NCBI RefSeq assembly: GCF_014489635.1
Contig: NZ_CP060828.1
Location: 3,324,001 to 3,388,000, forward strand
Origin: Streptomyces roseirectus
GTDB taxonomy: Bacteria > Actinomycetota > Actinomycetes > Streptomycetales > Streptomycetaceae
Reading direction: 5' to 3'
DNA length: 64,000 nt
Positions within the stretch are counted from its first letter, which is position 1; each line of letters begins with the position of its first letter. Positions 8,479-16,624 of the stretch are shown here, piece after piece. Made by a program: the position numbers and the translations under genes. Below the pieces are notes generated by a model, which had not been told where the DNA came from, made no database searches, and saw only the letters and a list, made by a program, of their open reading frames with translations.

Positions 8479-9044
8479 CCGCGCGCGCCGCAGTCCGCGA
8501 GGTGGTCGTCGACCAGTCCGCACGCCTGCATCAGCGCGTACGCCGTCGTGGGGCCGACGAACCTGAGGCCCCGTTTCTTCAGCGCCTTGGCCAGGGCCTT
8601 CGACTCGTCGGTGACGGCGGGGACGTCGGCCAGGGCCTTCGGGGTCGGGTGGTCGTCCGGCGCGTAGGACCAGATCAGGGCGTCGAGTTCGCCCGGCGCC
8701 CAGTCCGCGAGCACGCGCGCGTTGGCGAGCGTCGCGTCGACCTTCGCGCGGTTGCGGATGATGCCGGGGTCGGCGAGGAGGCGGGTGCGGTCGGCGTCGG
8801 TGAAGGCGGCCACCTTGGTGATCTCGAAGCCGCTGAAGGCCGTCCGGAAGGTGGGGCGGCGGCGCAGGATCGTGATCCAGGAGAGGCCGGACTGGAAGGC
8901 TTCCAGGCTGAGGCGTTCGAAGAGGGCGTCGTCGCCGTGGACCGGGCGGCCCCACTCGTCGTCGTGGTAGGCGACGTAGTCCGGCGTGGACAGGGCCCAG
9001 GGGCAGCGCAGGACGCCGTCGGGGCCGGCGAGGGCGTCGGTCAC
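8475..9044 (-). CDS. tag: DNA-3-methyladenine glycosylase I
   Basis: A base-excision repair glycosylase that removes 3-methyladenine from alkylated DNA, 189 aa. The zinc-snap ligands of the Tag family are all present with the right spacing: Cys14 and His27 at the N terminus (RCPWAL, YHDDEWG), and His181 and Cys185 at the C terminus (DDHLADC). The active-site segment SLEAFQSGLSW and TFRTAFSGF are typical. The GTG start (9042-9044) overlaps the stop of the DivIVA-like gene by 4 bp (GTGA), so the two are coupled, as in the mycobacterial Rv1209-tagA pair. Confidence 0.95.
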   Translation of the reverse strand: MTDALAGPDGVLRCPWALSTPDYVAYHDDEWGRPVHGDDALFERLSLEAFQSGLSWITILRRRPTFRTAFSGFEITKVAAFTDADRTRLLADPGIIRNRAKVDATLANARVLADWAPGELDALIWSYAPDDHPTPKALADVPAVTDESKALAKALKKRGLRFVGPTTAYALMQACGLVDDHLADCGARG

Positions 9045-9379
9045 CGGGGGTCGTCCTCCGGCTTCTCGACGGAGACGCGGGGGGCCGTCAGCGCGGCCTC
9101 CAGGTCGGCGATGCGGGCGTCCCGTTCGGCGAGTTCGGCGGCGAGGCGGCCGAGCGCGTCGTCCACGTCGGACATGCGGTAGCCGCGCGCGGCGAGCGGG
9201 AAGCGGAGGCTGTCGACGTCCGCGCGGGTGACCGGGCGGTCCCAGGGCAGCGGGTCGTGCAGCCGCTGCGGGGCCTCCTCCGGCAGCGGTCCTGTGCCCT
9301 CGCCGCCGCCCACGACGGCCAGCGTCACCGCGGCGACCACCACGGCGAGCGCGATGACCAGGAACAAGAACATAACCAT
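9041..9379 (-). CDS. Small membrane protein with DivIVA-like domain (Rv1209-like)
   Basis: A 112-aa protein. The N-terminal membrane helix (MFLFLVIALAVVVAAVTLAV) is followed by a short acidic linker and a DivIVA-type segment (SLRFPLAARGYRMSDVDDAL), then a predicted coiled coil (GRLAAELAERDARIADLE). This arrangement suggests a membrane-attached protein that senses or forms curved polar structures, but no function is established from sequence. The start at 9377-9379 is preferred because the longer in-frame form has a low-complexity N terminus before the membrane helix. The second Met, two codons later, is equally possible. Confidence 0.85.
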   Translation of the reverse strand: MVMFLFLVIALAVVVAAVTLAVVGGGEGTGPLPEEAPQRLHDPLPWDRPVTRADVDSLRFPLAARGYRMSDVDDALGRLAAELAERDARIADLEAALTAPRVSVEKPEDDPR

Positions 9380-9493
9380 CGGCGGGCCCCCGCTCGGAGT
9401 CGGACGTGTCTGGCTCCGATCGTGCCATGCGGGTCCGACAGTTAGGGTCTCAGGCGGCGGATGTCCCGCACGCACTAGGAGAGGTCACAGGGG

Positions 9494-10354
9494 ATGCTCA
9501 GGCTGGGCAGGCGTGAATTCGGTACGCACGAGCCGGTGATCATGGCGATCGTCAACCGGACCCCCGACTCCTTCTACGACCAGGGCGCGACCTACGACGA
9601 CGCCCCGGCGCTCGCGCGCGTGGAGCGGGCGATCGCCGAGGGCGCCGCGATCGTCGACATCGGCGGCGTCAAGGCGGGGCCCGGCGAGGAGGTCACCGCC
9701 GACGAGGAGGCCCGCCGGACGGTCGGGTTCGTCGCCGAGGTCCGCCGCCGCTTCCCCGAGGTGATCATCAGCGTCGACACCTGGCGCGCGTCCGTCGGCG
9801 AGGCCGTCTGCGAGGCCGGCGCGGACCTCCTGAACGACGCCTGGGGCGGCGTGGACCCGGGTTTGGCGGAGGTCGCGGCGCGGTACGGCGTCGGCCTGGT
9901 CTGCACGCACGCGGGCGGCTCCGAGCCGCGCACCCGCCCTCACCGGGTGACGTACGACGACGTCATGACGGACATCCTGGACGTCACCGTCGGCCTCGCG
10001 GAGCGCGCGGCGGCCCTCGGCGTCCCCCGCGAGTCGATCCTCATCGACCCCGGCCACGACTTCGGCAAGAACACCCGGCACAGCCTGGAGGCGACGCGGC
10101 GCCTCGGTGAGATGGCCGAGACGGGTTGGCCGGTGCTGGTGTCGCTCTCCAACAAGGACTTCGTCGGGGAGACGCTGGACCGCCCGGTGAAGGAGCGGTT
10201 GATCGGAACGCTGGCGACGACGGCCGTGTCCGCGTGGCTGGGGGCGCGGGTGTACCGCGTCCACGAAGTCGCCGAGACGCGGCAGGTGCTGGACATGGTC
10301 GCGTCGATCGCGGGGCACCGGCCCCCGGCGGTGGCGCGGCGGGGGCTGGCGTAG
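9494..10354 (+). CDS. folP2: Dihydropteroate synthase-family protein (FolP2-type)
   Basis: A TIM-barrel pterin-binding protein, 286 aa. The family landmarks are present but altered: MAIVNRTPDSFYDQG where DHPS has NVTPDSF, and DIGGVKAGPGEEV where DHPS has the GGESTRPGA loop. SVDTWRASVGEA, LLNDAWGG and LIDPGHDFGKN follow. The NRTPDSFYD and GGVKAGPG variants are those of FolP2 paralogues, which I recall as lacking dihydropteroate synthase activity in mycobacteria, so folate synthesis should not be assumed. In M. tuberculosis folP2 lies one gene before the Rv1209-tagA pair; here it is divergent from that pair. Confidence 0.85.
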   Translation: MLRLGRREFGTHEPVIMAIVNRTPDSFYDQGATYDDAPALARVERAIAEGAAIVDIGGVKAGPGEEVTADEEARRTVGFVAEVRRRFPEVIISVDTWRASVGEAVCEAGADLLNDAWGGVDPGLAEVAARYGVGLVCTHAGGSEPRTRPHRVTYDDVMTDILDVTVGLAERAAALGVPRESILIDPGHDFGKNTRHSLEATRRLGEMAETGWPVLVSLSNKDFVGETLDRPVKERLIGTLATTAVSAWLGARVYRVHEVAETRQVLDMVASIAGHRPPAVARRGLA

Positions 10355-10527
10355 GCCGCGTCCGAGGAATGACGGGCCGCGGCACCCTACCCCAGCGGGC
10401 GCCGCGTCGCCGCCCCTTCCCGACGCGTCCAGCCGGACGAAGGCATCCACCCTGGTTTCCCTGCCGCGCGCGGCTCGCGCGTGGTGCCATCCGGGTGCCC
10501 AATTCCTTCTGGTTCCACGGGAAACCC

Positions 10528-10896
10528 ATGAAGATCCGGATCACGATGGACGGCGCTCGGGACGACGTCGAGCAGCGGTCCCTCTACACCTGGCTGCGCG
10601 ACGACCAGGAGGTGCGCGCCACGGCCCAGGTCACGTTGCAGAGCCTCGCCCCGGCGGAGGAGGCGGAGGAATCCGACGCCGACACCATGGGCACCGCCCT
10701 CGAAGCCATCGGCATCGTCGTCGACACGGTGCTCCAGCTCGGCGGCCTCGCCGTCGCGATCGCGGCTTGGCGGCAGGCCCACACGCCCCGTTCCACGATG
10801 GTCATCGAGCGGGACGGCGTGAAGATCACGCTGCCCGCCGACCGCCTCGACGACGCCCAGGCCCTCCTGCGCGCGCTGACGGAGGAAGGCCGGTGA
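10528..10896 (+). CDS. EACC1-type effector-associated small protein
   Basis: A 122-aa protein. The N-terminal part alternates charged residues (MKIRITMDGARDDVEQRSLY, then WLRDDQEVR), then comes a hydrophobic helix (about residues 52-78, EAIGIVVDTVLQLGGLAVAI) and a C-terminal part IERDGVKITLPADRLDDAQA. This is the layout of effector-associated constant component 1 (EACC1), described by comparative genomics as a partner of caspase, trypsin and other effectors in actinobacterial conflict systems; the biochemical role is unknown. Its stop overlaps the GTG of the caspase gene by 4 bp, with GGAGGAAGG inside its last codons serving as that gene's ribosome site. Confidence 0.8.
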   Translation: MKIRITMDGARDDVEQRSLYTWLRDDQEVRATAQVTLQSLAPAEEAEESDADTMGTALEAIGIVVDTVLQLGGLAVAIAAWRQAHTPRSTMVIERDGVKITLPADRLDDAQALLRALTEEGR

Positions 10897-12836
10897 CCGG
10901 CACGGGCGGCGCCAACTCCCGGATCGACGCCGCGCATTCGGCCTGCGTCCTCATCGGCGTCGACGCGTACACGCAGCTCGCTCCCCTGCGGGCCGTGAAG
11001 AACAACCTCACCCGGCTCAAGGAGACGCTGACCGACCCCGACGTCTGGGGCGTGCCCGGGGAGCTGTGCCAGGTCGTGTCGAACCCCGGGAGCCAGCAGG
11101 AGCTGATCGCGCCGATCCGCAAGGCGGCCTCGGCCGCGCGGGGCACGCTGATCGTGTACTACGCGGGCCACGGGTTCATCGACCCCTCGGACGGCGCCCT
11201 CTACCTGACCCTCCCCGACACCGAACCCGGGGAGATCGACGGGGCCGTGCCCTACGAGTGGCTGCGCCGCGCCATCCGTGACAACGGCTCCGCCCGGCGC
11301 CGCATCGTGGTGCTGGACTGCTGCTACAGCGGCAAGGCGCTGGACGGCGGCATGTCCGCCGTCGAGAACCTTCAGGCGGCGGCCCTCATGGAGGACGTCG
11401 AGGGGTCGTACGTGGCGACGTCCTGTGCCAAGACCCGGCTGGCCCTGTCCCCCAGGGGAGAGGAGTGCACGGCCTTCACCGGTGAACTCGTGAAGGTCCT
11501 CGCCGAGGGCGACCCGGACGGTCCGGAGGAACTGACGCTGGACATGGTCTTCGGCCGGGTCCGCGCCCGTCTCAAGGAGAAGCGGCGGCCACTGCCGCAG
11601 GTGCAGAACCAGAACGGCGTCGGCTCGCTGCCCTTCGTGAAGAACCGGCAGTGGTCCGCCTCCGCCGCCACACCACCGCCACCCGCGTCGGGGCCGACCC
11701 CTGCCGGCCGGAAGCGGTGGTCGTGTCTGCTGGCCGTCGCGGCGGTGACGGCCGTCGCGGCGACCGTCGCGGTGCAGGCCGATCCGCTGGCGTGGTGGAA
11801 GGACCGGAAGGCGGCGGGGCCCTGTTCGAAGGGGGCGTCGCTGCTCAGCGTCTCCGACGCGCTCAACCGGGCGACCGAGCTGGAGAACCTGGGGGCGAAC
11901 GTGGACGGGCTCTCGGCGATCTCCTTGAACGCGCAGGGCGAGGCATGGGTGCTGGCGGACAACAAACCCGGCCGCCTGTTCCGTGTGCGCCTCGGCAGCC
12001 CCGAACACCTCGCCCCCGAGGTGCTGAAGATCCAGACGTTGAAGCGCGGGAACGGCGTCCCGTACTCCGAAGGCTTCGACGGCGAGGGCCTGGTCGTCGA
12101 GAAGGGCGGCAAGACCGTGCTGATCAGTTCCGAGGCGGACTCGACGATCCGCCGGTTCCGTCTCTCCGACGGCAGGGAGCTGGGCACCCTGCCCGTCCCG
12201 GCGGAGTGGGCGAGCGTGTCGGCGGGCGGGCGTGCGGGCGGCAACCGCAACCTCGAGTCGCTGACCACCACCACGGACGGCCGTTACCTCTACACGGGGC
12301 TGGAGGGGCCGTTGGTCGGTGACGGTGACCGTGCCGGGCGCAATCGGCTGCGCATCCAGCGGTACAAGGGCACGCCGGGCGGGGCGTACGCCCTGGACGG
12401 TCAGTTCGCGTACGAGGCCGACGCCGGCGCCTACCTGGTGGACCTCGTCGCGCTGGGGCCCGACCGGTTGCTGGCCCTGGAGCGGTCCTACGCCAGTGGC
12501 CTCGGGAACAGCATCCGCGTCTACGAGGTGTCGCTGGCCGGCGCGAAGAACGTCACGGACGTCAGGTACCTCGCCGGCGAGCCGCCGGACAGCTTCGTCA
12601 CCGAGCACCGGCCGCTCGTCCTCGACCTGGCCGACTGTCCCGCCGGGGACATCGAGGTTCCGGAGGGGCAGACACAGCCGAATCCGCTGCTCGACAACGT
12701 GGAGGGGATGGCTCTGGACAACCGGCCGACCGGGGGCGGGGGGCATCGCGTCCTGTACCTGGTCAGCGACAACAACAGCAAGAAGGACCAGGTCACCAGG
12801 GTGTACGCGGTGAAGGTGAAGACTTCCGTGCGGTGA
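10893..12836 (+). CDS. Membrane-anchored caspase-family protease fused to a phytase-like beta-propeller
   Basis: A 647-aa two-part protein. Residues 1-255 are a caspase (peptidase C14) domain: ACVLIGVDAYTQLAPLRAVK, the catalytic His93 in YYAGHGF and the catalytic Cys144 in VLDCCYSGKAL. After a Pro-rich linker there is one membrane helix at about 275-296 (CLLAVAAVTAVAATVAV). The rest (about 310-647) is a predicted beta-propeller of the phytase-like/esterase-like type, with segments LNAQGEAWVLADN, GFDGEGLVVE, NRNLESLTTTTDGRYLYTGL and DNVEGMALD. The expected topology is protease inside and propeller outside. The GTG start has a strong GGAGGAAGG 2 nt away and overlaps the EACC1 gene by 4 bp. The substrate of the protease and the ligand of the propeller are unknown. 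Confidence 0.88.
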   Translation: MTGTGGANSRIDAAHSACVLIGVDAYTQLAPLRAVKNNLTRLKETLTDPDVWGVPGELCQVVSNPGSQQELIAPIRKAASAARGTLIVYYAGHGFIDPSDGALYLTLPDTEPGEIDGAVPYEWLRRAIRDNGSARRRIVVLDCCYSGKALDGGMSAVENLQAAALMEDVEGSYVATSCAKTRLALSPRGEECTAFTGELVKVLAEGDPDGPEELTLDMVFGRVRARLKEKRRPLPQVQNQNGVGSLPFVKNRQWSASAATPPPPASGPTPAGRKRWSCLLAVAAVTAVAATVAVQADPLAWWKDRKAAGPCSKGASLLSVSDALNRATELENLGANVDGLSAISLNAQGEAWVLADNKPGRLFRVRLGSPEHLAPEVLKIQTLKRGNGVPYSEGFDGEGLVVEKGGKTVLISSEADSTIRRFRLSDGRELGTLPVPAEWASVSAGGRAGGNRNLESLTTTTDGRYLYTGLEGPLVGDGDRAGRNRLRIQRYKGTPGGAYALDGQFAYEADAGAYLVDLVALGPDRLLALERSYASGLGNSIRVYEVSLAGAKNVTDVRYLAGEPPDSFVTEHRPLVLDLADCPAGDIEVPEGQTQPNPLLDNVEGMALDNRPTGGGGHRVLYLVSDNNSKKDQVTRVYAVKVKTSVR

Positions 12837-12878
12837 GGGCGCCGGGCCCCCACCGCACCGGAGTTCTTCACAAGGCCG

Positions 12879-13625
12879 TCAGCGCGCCGCTTCCTTCGAC
12901 ACCAGCGCGACCGCCTCGTCCACGTCGTCCGTGACGTGGAACAGCATCAGGTCCTTCTCGGACGCCTTGCCCTGGGCGACGAGGGTGTTCTTGATCCAGT
13001 CGACGAGGCCGCCCCAGTACTCCGTGCCGAAGAGGACGATGGGGAAGCTGGTGACCTTCTGGGTCTGGACGAGGGTCAGGGCCTCGAAGAGTTCGTCGAG
13101 GGTGCCGAGGCCGCCGGGGAGGACCACGAAGCCCTGGGCGTACTTGACGAACATCATCTTGCGGACGAAGAAGTAGCGGAAGTTGAGGCCGATGTCGACG
13201 TAGGGGTTGAGGCCCTGCTCGAAGGGCAGCTCGATGCCGAGGCCGACGGAGATGCCGCCGGCCTCGCAGGCGCCCTTGTTGGCGGCCTCCATGGCGCCGG
13301 GGCCGCCGCCGGTGATGACGGCCCAGCCGGCGTCGACGAGCGCGTGGCCGAGGCGGACGCCCGCCTCGTACTCCGGGGAGTCGGGCTTGGTCCGGGCGGA
13401 GCCGAACACGCTGATCGCGGGCGGGAGTTCGGCGAGCGTGCCGAAGCCCTCGATGAACTCCGACTGGATGCGCAGGACGCGCCAGGGGTCCGTGTGGACC
13501 CAGTCGGAGGGGCCGCCGGCGTCGAGGAGGCGCTGGTCCGTCGTACCGGCCGTGACTTGGGAGCGCCTTCGCAGGACCGGGCCCAGACGCTGTTCTTCCG
13601 GCTTGGGGGTTCCCTCGACCGTCAT
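12879..13625 (-). CDS. LOG family protein (cytokinin riboside 5'-monophosphate phosphoribohydrolase-like)
   Basis: A Rossmann-fold nucleotide hydrolase of the LOG/TIGR00730 family, 248 aa. The diagnostic motifs are ITGGGPGAMEAANKG and VVLPGGLGTLDELFEAL, the latter carrying the catalytic Arg/Glu environment. LOG enzymes release a nucleobase from its riboside monophosphate; the bacterial substrate is often AMP or N6-modified AMP. It corresponds to M. tuberculosis Rv1205. Convergent with the caspase gene across only 42 bp, with no clear terminator between them. It is the next gene after dapE in the minus direction. Confidence 0.92.
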   Translation of the reverse strand: MTVEGTPKPEEQRLGPVLRRRSQVTAGTTDQRLLDAGGPSDWVHTDPWRVLRIQSEFIEGFGTLAELPPAISVFGSARTKPDSPEYEAGVRLGHALVDAGWAVITGGGPGAMEAANKGACEAGGISVGLGIELPFEQGLNPYVDIGLNFRYFFVRKMMFVKYAQGFVVLPGGLGTLDELFEALTLVQTQKVTSFPIVLFGTEYWGGLVDWIKNTLVAQGKASEKDLMLFHVTDDVDEAVALVSKEAAR

Positions 13626-13707
13626 GTTGCGCTCCCTCCACGTGCGGGTGTTTCCGTATCTCAGCCTAGATCCGCCGGGGTTACAGGCGGGGGACGTCGG
13701 CGTGTCC

Positions 13708-14784
13708 TCAGCCGGTCAGCCAGGTCCGCAGGCGTTCCTCGGCGTGCAGGATCTTCGCCGTCTCGACGCGTTCGTCCCGCTTGTGGGCCAACAGGGGGTT
13801 GCCGGGGCCGTAGTTGACGGCCGGTACGCCGAGCGAGGAGAAGCGGCTGACGTCCGTCCAGCCGAACTTGGGCATGGGGGCGCCGCCGACCGCCTTGACG
13901 AAGGCCGCCGCCGCGGGGTGGGAGAGGCCGGGGAGGGCGCCGGGGCTGTGGTCGGTGACGACGAACTCCTCGTAGCAGCCCTCGAACACCTCACGGACGT
14001 GCGCGATCGCCTCGTCCTCGCTCCGGTCGGGCGCGTAGCGGAAGTTGACGGTCACCACGCACTCGTCGGGGATGACGTTGCCCGCCACTCCCCCGGTGAT
14101 CCCGACGGCGTTCAGGCCCTCGCGGTACTCCAGGCCGTCGATGACGGGACGGCGCGGCTCGTAGGCGGCGAGGCGGGCCAGGATCGGGGCGGCGGCGTGG
14201 ATGGCGTTGGCGCCCATCCAGGAGCGGGCGGAGTGGGCGCGCTCGCCCCGGGTCGTCAGCTGGACCCGCAGGGTGCCCTGGCAGCCGCCCTCGACCTGGC
14301 CGTCGGACGGTTCCAGGAGGACCGCGAAGTCGCCGGCCAGCCACTCGGGGTGGGCGCGGGCGACGTGGCCGAGGCCGTTGCGGGTGGCCTCGACCTCCTC
14401 GTTGTCGTAGAAGATGAAGGTGAGGTCGCGGTTGGGCACCGGCACCGTCGCCGCGATACGCAGCTGGACCGCCACCCCGGACTTCATGTCGCAGGTGCCG
14501 CAGCCCCACAGGATCCCGTCGTCGTCGAGGCGCGAGGGGACGTTGCCGGCGATCGGGACGGTGTCGATGTGGCCGGCGAGGATCACCCGCTCCGGCAGGC
14601 CGAGTTCCGTGCGGGCGATCACGTTGTTGCCGTGGCGGTCGACCGTCAGGTGCGGCAGCTCGCGCAGGGCGGCCTCGATCGCGTCGGCGAGGGGTCCTTC
14701 GGTGCCGCTCTCCGAGGGGAAGTCGACGAGACGCGCGGTGAGCGCGGCGGCATCCAGAGTGAGGTCAAGTGGGGTGTCGGCCAT
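13708..14784 (-). CDS. dapE: Succinyl-diaminopimelate desuccinylase
   Basis: A dizinc M20-family amidohydrolase that cleaves N-succinyl-LL-diaminopimelate in lysine and peptidoglycan precursor synthesis, 358 aa. Zinc and catalytic segments are visible: ILAGHIDTVP, CGTCDMKSGVAVQ (bridging Asp) and FYDNEEVEATRNGLG (catalytic Glu pair). The dimerisation lid includes ARSWMGANAIHAA, and KFGWTDVSRFSSLG carries the late ligand region. dapC, the preceding step in the same pathway, lies 1.8 kb away in this window. Divergent from the next gene with an 84-bp shared promoter region. Confidence 0.95.
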   Translation of the reverse strand: MADTPLDLTLDAAALTARLVDFPSESGTEGPLADAIEAALRELPHLTVDRHGNNVIARTELGLPERVILAGHIDTVPIAGNVPSRLDDDGILWGCGTCDMKSGVAVQLRIAATVPVPNRDLTFIFYDNEEVEATRNGLGHVARAHPEWLAGDFAVLLEPSDGQVEGGCQGTLRVQLTTRGERAHSARSWMGANAIHAAAPILARLAAYEPRRPVIDGLEYREGLNAVGITGGVAGNVIPDECVVTVNFRYAPDRSEDEAIAHVREVFEGCYEEFVVTDHSPGALPGLSHPAAAAFVKAVGGAPMPKFGWTDVSRFSSLGVPAVNYGPGNPLLAHKRDERVETAKILHAEERLRTWLTG

Positions 14785-14868
14785 GGCGTCGACCCTAACG
14801 CGCCAAGCCGTCCGGCCCGTCTCCCCGCCTGGCCCGAACGCGACCGTACTCTCCAGTACCTTGTACGC

Positions 14869-15828
14869 GTGTCAGCGCCGTCCCCCTCCCCCAAACGCCG
14901 TGGCCGCCTGCTCCGTTCGCTGGCGGCGGCCGTCGTCCTGCTCGCCGTGGCGGGCTATGTGGTGGTGCAGTACATCACCGGGGGCACGGGTGACCCGGGG
15001 TGCAGAGTCGTCGCCGCCCGGCCGGGCGGGAAGACGTACGAGTTCACGCCGGAGCAGGCCGTCAACGCGGCGACGATCGCGGCCGTCGGCACGAACCGGG
15101 GCATGCCCGAGCGGGCGGTGACGATCGCGCTGGCGACGGCGCTCCAGGAGTCGGGGCTGCGCAACCTCGCGCACGGCGACCGGGACTCGCTCGGCCTCTT
15201 CCAGCAGCGGCCCTCGCAGGGCTGGGGCACCGAGGCGCAGGTCCAGGACCCGTCGTACGCGGCGAACCGGTTCTACGAGCACCTGGCCAAGGTGCGCGGG
15301 TACGCCGACCTCCCGCTGACCGTCGCCGCGCAGCGCGTCCAGCGGAGTGGTTACCCCGACGCGTACGCCAAGCACGAGCCGGACGCGACGGTCCTCGCCG
15401 CCGCGCTCACCGGGCGCTCGGCCGCGACCCTGACGTGTACGGGGCGGCCCGACGCGACGTCCGTCCAGGCCGGTCCCGATGCCGTGCGGGCCGCGCTGGT
15501 GCGGGACTTCGGGCGGGACGCCGTCCAGGCGGCGGGGACGGCGTCCTCGGCCGCCGACCAGAACGACGAGGGGCCGACGGCCGTGAGCGGGGGGCGGACC
15601 GTCGCGCTGCCGGTCGTCCGCGACACGTCGTCCGCCGGGCGGTCGGTGCCCGAGCGGGGGTGGCAGCTCGCGCACTGGGCCGTCGCCAACTCCTCGGCGC
15701 TGCACATCCAGCGGGTGACGTACGCGGGGCGGACGTGGGTCGCGGGGAACAGCGACAGCGAGTGGCGGGCGGCCGGTACGACGCGGGCGGACATGGAGAA
15801 GTCGGTGCGGATCACCACCGAGCAGTAG
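14869..15828 (+). CDS. Membrane-anchored protein with lysozyme/SLT-like domain
   Basis: A 319-aa protein that starts with a cytoplasmic basic stretch and one membrane helix (about residues 17-37, LAAAVVLLAVAGYVVVQY). The extracytoplasmic part contains ATIAAVGTNRGMPERAVTIA, then ATALQESGLRNL with a candidate catalytic Glu, and DRDSLGLFQQRPSQGWGT, a lysozyme-like arrangement. The C terminus (GWQLAHWAVANSSALHIQ, then TYAGRTWVA) is conserved in actinomycete proteins often labelled hypothetical. A peptidoglycan-cleaving role is an inference. The GTG at 14869 was chosen; little Shine-Dalgarno is seen, so the mRNA may be leaderless or nearly so. Confidence 0.8.
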   Translation: MSAPSPSPKRRGRLLRSLAAAVVLLAVAGYVVVQYITGGTGDPGCRVVAARPGGKTYEFTPEQAVNAATIAAVGTNRGMPERAVTIALATALQESGLRNLAHGDRDSLGLFQQRPSQGWGTEAQVQDPSYAANRFYEHLAKVRGYADLPLTVAAQRVQRSGYPDAYAKHEPDATVLAAALTGRSAATLTCTGRPDATSVQAGPDAVRAALVRDFGRDAVQAAGTASSAADQNDEGPTAVSGGRTVALPVVRDTSSAGRSVPERGWQLAHWAVANSSALHIQRVTYAGRTWVAGNSDSEWRAAGTTRADMEKSVRITTEQ

Positions 15829-16100
15829 TACGAGGGGTCAGCCTCACGGGGTACGCGGGGTACTCCGGCGGTGCGGGAGCGCGCGGCGCCGGGGGCGTCG
15901 GGCCCGTACCGCTCAAATCCCTTGCGAACACAGGGGATCAGCGGGGTCGCGGGGTTTCGGCCGTGACGGTCTTTGCCCGTTTTTATCCACAGCCGATAAT
16001 GCGACGCATTGCCAAGTCTTTACGTTATTGGTCCGCAACCTTCCTGGGGCTTCGGGCGGTTCTCACGGCGTCATCGTCCGAACCACCTCGTAGGAGCGAC

Positions 16101-16541
16101 ATGTCCTCCCTTCCCCTGACCCGCCGGATCGCCCGTGCCGCGCTGCTCGTCGCCGCGGGGGCCGCCGCCGGTGTCGGCGCGGCCGGTGCGGCCAGCGCGG
16201 CGCCCTCCAGCCCCGTGCCGAGCCTCGGCGGGCTGACCTCCCTCGACACGGCCACCGTGTCCAACACCCTCGACACGACCGCCGAGGGCGCGACCCAGAC
16301 CGTGGGGCAGAACGGGGGCAAGGTCGCCGAGCAGGCGGTGCCCGGGGTGGGCAAGAGCGGCGGGCAGGCCGTGAAGAAGGTGACGCCTCCGGCGTCCAAG
16401 ACCGCGGGCGCCACCGCCGGGGCCTCCGGGGACCTGGTCGGCGAGACCGCCAAGTCCGCGACGAAGGGCGGGCTGCCGACGGACTCCCTCACCAAGGGCG
16501 CGCAGACGCTGCCGCTGAAGGGGCTGCCGCTCGGTGGCTGA
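16101..16541 (+). CDS. Small secreted Ala/Gly/Thr-rich protein
   Basis: A 146-aa product with a clear signal peptide: RRIARAA, then LLVAAGAAAGVGAAGAA and an ASA-A cleavage site near residue 33. The mature part is low in complexity (VGQNGGKVAEQAVPG, KKVTPPASKTAG) with no recognised domain or cysteine. A TAGGAG site lies 4 nt before the ATG. The 272-bp leader region upstream contains a relatively AT-rich segment around 15975-16040, where the promoter probably lies. It is transcribed alone and ends at a strong hairpin. Confidence 0.8.
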   Translation: MSSLPLTRRIARAALLVAAGAAAGVGAAGAASAAPSSPVPSLGGLTSLDTATVSNTLDTTAEGATQTVGQNGGKVAEQAVPGVGKSGGQAVKKVTPPASKTAGATAGASGDLVGETAKSATKGGLPTDSLTKGAQTLPLKGLPLGG

Positions 16542-16554
16542 CGCCGCGTGAGCC

Positions 16555-16587
16555 ACGGGGCCCGGAGAGCTTCCCTCCGGGCCCCGT
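16555..16587. terminator. Bidirectional terminator hairpin
   Basis: A perfect 13-bp inverted repeat (ACGGGGCCCGGAG / CTCCGGGCCCCGT) with a 7-nt loop starts 13 nt after the secreted-protein stop and lies 38 nt after the dapC stop on the other strand, so it can serve both convergent genes. Confidence 0.85.
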
Positions 16588-16624
16588 TCCGTTGCCTAGG
16601 TGTCCGCTGTCCTGGCGAGCCGCG

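Noticed and set aside
15829..16100. Possible c-di-AMP (ydaO-type) riboswitch before the small secreted protein gene
   Set aside because: The leader is long enough and precedes a secreted protein, but I could not find the conserved ydaO sequence blocks.
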